64,000 nt of DNA from assembly GCA_902729315.2 (NCBI GenBank), contig LR746268.1, forward strand, positions 6,493,501 to 6,557,500, written 5' to 3'. The notes under the pieces were generated by a model. The model worked only from the letters and a program-made list of their open reading frames with translations. It was not told the DNA's origin and ran no database searches. Source of the stretch: Spirodela intermedia. Lineage: Eukaryota; Streptophyta; Magnoliopsida; Alismatales; Araceae. This document shows positions 58,071 to 64,000 of the stretch, piece by piece (position 1 is the stretch's first letter; every line of letters begins with the position of its first letter). Made by a program: the position numbers and the translations under genes.

Positions 58071-58523
58071 TGATAGGACACTAGTGAACTTGAGATATCC
58101 CTATCACCAAAGAACATGAGGTTTAACCACTACTAATTGTTGTCAAATTGACATGACCTATTAACGATAAGAGATGTCAATCAATAATCACCAAAAGCAG
58201 ATGCCACTTCAATCTTGTGAACTGGCGGCTATAAATAAAAGGCCCCGATAGAAGATGGGGCCTAAATGAGAAGTAGTCGAGTTCTAGAGATTGATCATCT
58301 CTAATTCGGGCACTATCTAAATTAGGTTGTGATCTTCCTCTTCTGAGGTAATCAAACTCGAACACCCTCCATCTCTGTCATCTTCCCTTCTCTTGTACTA
58401 TAGAATCTCCATAGACTTTTGTACCTTAAGTCAATGACTTTTGTACTGTGTGGAAGATTTATTTCAGGAGTTTTTTTGTCCCTTTGAATATTCTCTTCCT
58501 CCTCTTTTGCTGGACTCCCATCA
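58071..58523 (+). repeat. 3' LTR of the Ty3/gypsy element
   Basis: Begins TGATAGGACA after the polypurine tract and ends in CATCA. It is about 65 bases longer than the 5' LTR, including an extra GGCTATAAATAAAAGG segment that looks like the LTR promoter (TATAAATA at about 58,231-58,238). Confidence 0.75.
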
Positions 58524-59359
58524 GTTACTCGTAAGAGCGCTAGAGAGGGAGGAGGTGGAGAGGTCAGTGATCTCCAAACTCTACAATTATAGGTTTGATA
58601 GCTCTCATCACCATTTGTCTCCCCTACTTTGATCGGCTGCTTGGATTCTTTTGTGGGCTCATTTTCACCTCAACTTCTTGTTTTGGTAAGTCTAAGAAAC
58701 CATATCACCTGCTGATTTCAGTATTTTTCAACCAACTAAAGATGCCTTCCTTGTGCAGCTTCCATCCATCATGTGAATAAGCCGAAATCATTCAACGTTG
58801 GGGTTGCAAGTTGGGTAAGATCACTGATTCTTCTAGTGTAGAATCACTGATTTATTCCATTCGTCATTTTCTTTGTGCGATGGAAAGAAAGTTAGATGGC
58901 AACTCTGGGCTACTCCGTCAGCCAACAAAGGCTTGTGCCAGGTTATCCCTGCGAGTTTAAAGAAGGTTCTGGCTACGGTCTTGGCCTTTCCACTCCATAA
59001 GTACATGTCCTGATCATTAATGGAAAGAGAGTAGGGTGAAAGAGCCAAAAATAGGAAAGAAAAAGAAGGCACGGAAGTCAATACTGGCGGGGAGCTGAGA
59101 TGTTAAGGTCTAGAACAGTCAAATGATTTAAGCAACATAAATAAAACAGGACCCAAATTATCAACAGCATGAGGTGATCATCAACAGCCAGTTATGTGTG
59201 GTGCTCGGCGAATCACGAGAATTCCACCAAAATGTGCTCCCAAGGATTGGAATTTTGCCAGGCCTAACCTGACTTCTTCGCTGCCTCTCTTCACATTCCC
59301 GGCAAAAATAGCAAAACTGAGTTAACGTGCCTCATTTCCACTGGGGAACGGGAGCAAAA
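58524..59359. other. Spacer between retrotransposon and NDUFAF5-like gene
   Basis: Probably contains the 3' untranslated region of the NDUFAF5-like gene on the minus strand. Open frames at 58441-58780 (plus) and 58833-59081 (minus) have no known motif. Confidence 0.5.
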
Positions 59360-62300
59360 CTAGGGTTGGCCGTCACTCCCAAAGTGTTTCTGGATGTCCT
59401 GGAACGATACAGTAGCAGAGCCCCTCCTTTTGGACTTCTGCTGAGAAGGGTGCTCTTTCCAGCCCGTCATGTAAATCACCTGTGATGAACAGCCAGAATG
59501 CCGTCAGCCGCAAGTCCTCAGAACCAAGATTCAGTTGAGGGGAACATATCAGGAAAGAAAGATTCAAATCGACGATGATCCACAGCAATGAGGTCCTCCA
59601 GTGTGTGGATCATCCACAAAGTGACAACTATACACTGCAGTACCTGAAATGTTGCTGGGACAGTCCCATCTTCTGTCGCAAACATTGAATCATACACTGC
59701 AGCAGTAGCAATGGCTGTTTCCTTCTTCAGAGTCTACATCCATTCAAAGAAGGAATCGACGTTGGGATGATTTGACATTTGTATGTATGGGATATAGCTT
59801 AGGAATTCGATGGACTTGGAAATGAATCAATGATTCGACGTCAGAATAAAAGAAACTTTATTGGGAAACCTCACCTTGTTCCTTTGCAAAAGAGCATTGG
59901 TTTCACCCATCATCCTCAGATGTTCGATTAACTCCAAAGCTAACATGTGAACACAGAATGACTCGAAAGCTGAGTGATCTGTCGCGAAAAAATTATTGCG
60001 CAGGCAAATCTAGGAAATTTCATCATGTAAAAATCATTAGAACATTTTTCGGTGTGAAGTATTTAAGAAGGCGGTTCACATACTTCTTCTTAGCATAGAA
60101 GTGCTATCAACCTTTAGGGAGAAGGAGACTTTATCAGGTACCTTCCGCAAAGTGGTAGTTTCATTCAGTTCAAGTTTCCAGCCGCTTAAGGAAGAGGGTT
60201 CACATGCGTTTATGGGGGGGTGTGCTCTGAGGGATTGAGAGGTACCAACCGACTCAAAAAAAAAAATCCATGCGCAATGGCACCCACGAGAAAAATGGTT
60301 TTCTACCTTTCCAATATGATATCTGACTTGTAATTATGTGGGAATGGAACAGTGGAACGAAAATGAGAAATCTGAATAGTGGCAAACAACTACACACACG
60401 CAAACAACTATTTCCCTGATGATACGGATAAAATTCAAATGCTTGATCATACAGTGGCTATGAAACAGAGAAGGTTTGAGCTGCTAAATTTGAGGAGAAG
60501 AATGTTGCACCATCAGAGTAAATGTTCTACTGAGTTTAGCCAGTACGTACCACTCTCATATCTGACAGTAAATTCATCCACATCAACTCCAGGAAGAGAG
60601 AAGCCAGCCCTCGTTAAAAGATTACCTGCGTCACGTACCTGAACAAAATGGAATGGAAGTTCTCATGCAGGAAGGGCCGCGCATGCCTGTTGATGGCCGT
60701 TACTTATAATGCAATGCTTAGTCACTGTAGTTTCATCCTTCTATTATTCAGATGACAAATTCAAATACCACGTCGTGTGATGTATTTGTTCAGCTAGTTG
60801 ATCTAGGCTTTGAGTCCTTCAAGACAGTGACCAATTAGTTACTCATACATTGGCCAATGAGGCAGACCTAAACCAGTTGAGATCGTTATTGTCTCCCTTT
60901 GGCTGCAACAGGCTGATCAAGCGGATCCTACAGGCCCATCTCAAACCAACCGTGTGAATCTCAATGGTCCATGACGAGGGTGGAAGGCGGTGACTAATGG
61001 CACTACTGATAATGACGCTGATCACACGAAGCAGCTAATAATAGTGCTGGCAAGCGAACGGGGGGATTCCTTTTGTATAGATTGATAATGGCGTGGAGAT
61101 GAGGCTGACCATGCAGAGCCCTGGTGGGGACAGGAAACGACCCGCAGTGCAATATTCTTCAGTCAGTGGTCAGCAGGAGTGAGGCGAGAGGGTGATTTCT
61201 TTTCTTATAAATCTTTATTGTGATCCCTCAGAGAAGCCTCTGATGCTAACTCAGGATCATCGAAGAGTAGTTCATTATTACATGCCAACAAAATTAAACG
61301 AAAACAATCTTTCACGATGTCATAATAATGTATTCACTTGCATATGGGATCTGGTTATCTGTGATAAACTGATACAAATTTGTTGGGAGAGTCATGCTGG
61401 CAGTCTAGGAGATGCTTCTGGGCATTAAAAATAACAACACTAGAGAATGATCAGGAACAAGAGAACAAAGACGATGGACAACTCGATATCAACATACTCG
61501 CTAATCAATGAAATCGAATTCCTGATCAGCTAACTTTAGCTGCTAAAAATATAAAGTAAGGTGTTATTGGACACATGCGGGGGCAGAAGGAAGATATTTG
61601 AGAAAATTTGCTGTGATCTGGAATGGGTAAAAAAGAATTAGAAATATTTTAATATCATGAATATAGAAAACCCAATGATCTGTCATGATCATAGTACACC
61701 ACGCACTACAAAAAAATCTCACTCTGATCTTCACAACCAGCTAAAGCCGTATCATAAAAAGTTACTTACTTGTGCCAGGGGAGATAATCGGGGACTTACT
61801 CCTCCCTCACGCTCCATTTGTGCAATTGTACATGCTATTCTTAGCTCCCTGACAATTATTCCAAAGAGATAATAAGAAGAACAGTAAGATGCCGTGATCA
61901 ATCACAAATGCTTCTACTTCAAAACTGAAGGGAAATAAACAACTTTAACGTTTCTCCACCAAGAATAGCCGCTAAAAACAGGCCATCAGGCTTCAGCGCC
62001 AATCTGCACTGCCATTGGTACACAGAATACTTTAGAAAAACGCATGTGCCCAAAGTACGTGCAAGCAGCAATATGAAATAAATCACTACCGAGAATGCCA
62101 AAGAAGGATTGCAAGAACAATGGTCGGAATCAGTTACTTGTATCATAGCTCCGGGAAGATCATTAGTCCAATGAAGTCCCAAACAACTGATTATCAAGTC
62201 GACGGAGCTTCCAAAGCAAATGAATCACCGAATAAATTAATAAATAGCATTAAACTATAACTTTAAAATAAGCTATACAACTGATTACACTGCAAGAAGT

Positions 62301-62491
62301 AAATAGACTTCCTTACATGCATTACCAAGAATATGATAAAGAAACTTACTTCTCCTTAACTGGGAGGAATTCCTCATCCCCAACCACATAAGATGTCTCA
62401 AGATTGTCACAAGGCAGATCCTTTTCAGAATCTTTGAGTTTTCTAACCATATCAGAAGACATATCCATCATAATGAGCTTTTCAATCGAAC
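59360..62491 (-). CDS. NDUFAF5-type mitochondrial complex I assembly methyltransferase-fold protein (At1g22800 type), 5' end missing
   Basis: Eight phase-consistent 3' exons on the minus strand: 62350-62491, 62138-62207, 61944-62008, 61770-61848, 60551-60638, 59875-59939, 59644-59733, 59360-59479 (stop TAG), about 238 residues. Recognised from [102 protein letters not shown] and [19 protein letters not shown]. These follow the plant At1g22800 protein and human NDUFAF5, a SAM-dependent-fold hydroxylase acting on an arginine of a complex I subunit in mitochondria (established for human). The first ~100 residues, with the mitochondrial presequence and the start of the SAM-binding fold, lie beyond the right edge or in exons I could not see before 64000. 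Confidence 0.92.
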
Positions 62492-64000
62492 CTGAAATTT
62501 GACAGCAAGTTGGCTAACGAATGAATTTCCACCATGTTCGTTAAAATCCCAAAAACGAAAGAGTCCATATGCAAAATGATAAAACAAACATACAATCTGA
62601 GAAGATCCATTTACATGTCTGGCAGAATTGTAGCATTCTCTAAAATGCTGTGCTTACTAACCTCAAATGCAAATGCAGAAATATAAAAGATTTATTGGGA
62701 GTGTTCACTTTACTGGATGCTGTTACCAAACAGAACTCAAGTTCAGAAATAGTCGGACTATACCAACCACATCTTGAGATATTCCCAGATTGATGAGATG
62801 CTACTTGGTGACAATGATGATATATGCCCAAGTGTTGGTCCAAAAATGACTTATGGAAGGAGGTTACATAGAGAGAAATGAAGAAGACAGACAATCAAGT
62901 GATTACACATTATCGTGTAATGTAAAATATTTTTCTTCCCTAAATTGAATATTATCCGCCTAATTCTGGAGATATCATGGATACAGAAGATTTGCATGGA
63001 AATTATGTATTCGATGCTGATGTTGTCCATTCTTTTCTTGTGGGAAATTTTTTCTGTGCCCACTGCTCAAAAGAATATCGTTGATTAATCATCAAACAAC
63101 AAATTATTAGCAAAACATTTCTCCAATTTCGGCTCTTTATCATTTCTGACCACTTGCTATGCTTATTTCCTCGTTTAGACTAACTCTAATAGGAGAAACT
63201 TCTCCTTTAAATATCAATTTGCGAACACTTGCATAAACTTCTTCAAGAGAGAACAAAATTTCAGATAGTGGGCAAACTCTGAAAGGCACAAGCATTCAGT
63301 TCCCGTCAGGGGACTGGACTAACGAAACTATAATATGAAGCATGAGGTCAGAGATCAAAGGGAACAAATACATGTCTGCTGTGTACCATAATCAACAAAA
63401 GATCGCTAAGATTGTCCAAAAATATCAAAAAACCTTCATAACAAGTAAGAACAATGTCACACCCAAGAAGTAAACATCGTTTCTCCAAAAGGTTAGACAA
63501 TGCAAGGTGAAAGCACAGATTCCTTACCCGTAAGGGAAACTACGATTATCCCAGATATTGATTTAATACTTAAGTTGAGACAGTTCTACTGCCAATCCAT
63601 CTATTCCATTAGCTTGAAAACTTATCTTCGAAAAATGAGTTGGCAGAGGCTTTCTAAACATAGGTGTCATCATGTCATATCTTTAGTCAAGATCTTTTAC
63701 CAAGATTATTTTCGGTGTCATATTAGAGACACACAGAAACATGCACACCACAAAATGTCATGGTCCCTTTTTCTATAAATTATATAACTTGACCACCTGC
63801 ACATATAGAAAGAAGCCAAAACATTAGTGAGGGAAACTTGGGAGAAACTGGGAATAGAAAAAATAACTAAATCTAGCATACGGTCATTTGCATGTATCAG
63901 ACCATAGACAAATATTTTCCAACAAATACCATATGGAGTACTTTCAAGCAAACTCCCATGCGAAGTCAAACAACTACTATACTGATGGAAATAAGGAATA
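62492..64000 (-). other. Upstream intron(s) of the NDUFAF5-like gene
   Basis: Exon 62350-62491 opens with the last two bases of a split codon, so at least one more coding exon lies upstream. I found no matching exon in this AT-rich 1.5 kb. It is probably one long intron running off the window. Confidence 0.5.

Larger units (their letters stand above)
53476..58523 (+). mobile_element. Decayed Ty3/gypsy LTR retrotransposon, about 5 kb
   Basis: A plus-strand element with two diverged LTRs (53476-53863 and 58071-58523), a primer-binding site and a polypurine tract. Between them lies broken gag-pol in the order protease, reverse transcriptase, RNase H, integrase, which places it in Ty3/gypsy rather than Ty1/copia. 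All parts carry stop codons and frameshifts, so it cannot encode a working polyprotein. The loss of G and C at many sites, together with the strong divergence between its LTRs, shows an old insertion. The lineage (Tekay/Del-like or other) cannot be fixed by eye. Confidence 0.85.

Noticed and set aside
61919-62197. A single 92-codon minus-strand gene
   Set aside because: It is two NDUFAF5-like exons joined by a short in-frame intron, with GT-AG borders at 62137 and 62009.
1-64000. CRISPR arrays, bacterial operons, ribosome binding sites, tRNA or rRNA genes
   Set aside because: The window is plant nuclear DNA. I saw no regularly spaced repeats with unique spacers and no tRNA- or rRNA-like sequence.

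Overview
This window is nuclear DNA from a flowering plant, probably a monocot. Every protein gene I could resolve is split by GT-AG introns or is a typical plant family. The products include plastid and mitochondrial proteins and plant-only families (PPR, AP2/ERF, steroleosin-like dehydrogenase, PSB33). The monocot lean is inference. It rests on very GC-rich PPR, ERF, dehydrogenase and PSB33 first-exon coding sequence beside AT-rich TOR coding sequence, and on a TOR C-terminal region that, from memory, resembles rice more than Arabidopsis.

Layout. (1) 1-7.4 kb, minus strand: a WVD2-like/TPX2-family microtubule protein gene. Three exons are firm; its 3' tail is unclear. (2) 7.4-9.5 kb, minus: an intronless plastid-type PPR protein (At1g71460 type), divergent from (3) 10.5-14.5 kb, plus: a 13-exon alpha/beta hydrolase. 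(4) 15.0-17.2 kb, plus: PSB33/LIL8, a Rieske-like thylakoid protein. (5) 18.9-19.3 kb, plus: a single-exon DREB-type ERF factor. (6) 20.7-22.4 kb, minus: a six-exon 11-beta-HSD-like (steroleosin-type) dehydrogenase. (7) 22.9-49.7 kb, minus: the complete target-of-rapamycin (TOR) kinase gene. I resolved 56 phase-consistent coding exons giving about 2,410 residues. Its leader probably reaches about 52.2 kb. (8) 53.5-58.5 kb, plus: an old, decayed Ty3/gypsy-type LTR retrotransposon with both LTRs. (9) 59.4 kb to beyond the right edge, minus: the 3' eight exons of a mitochondrial NDUFAF5-type (At1g22800) complex I assembly factor.

The genes do not form an operon. The PPR, PSB33 and ERF genes match neighbours in Arabidopsis (At1g71460, At1g71500, At1g71450), so this part looks like an ancient syntenic block. 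TOR sits next to it as a second, AT-rich, intron-heavy domain whose introns hold transposon remnants. I see no CRISPR, tRNA or rRNA genes. I did not find a clearly undescribed system. The most notable points are a TOR coding frame that starts at an internal methionine right after an in-frame stop, a GC-AG intron in TOR, a GAC repeat in its probable leader, and the fossil retroelement.
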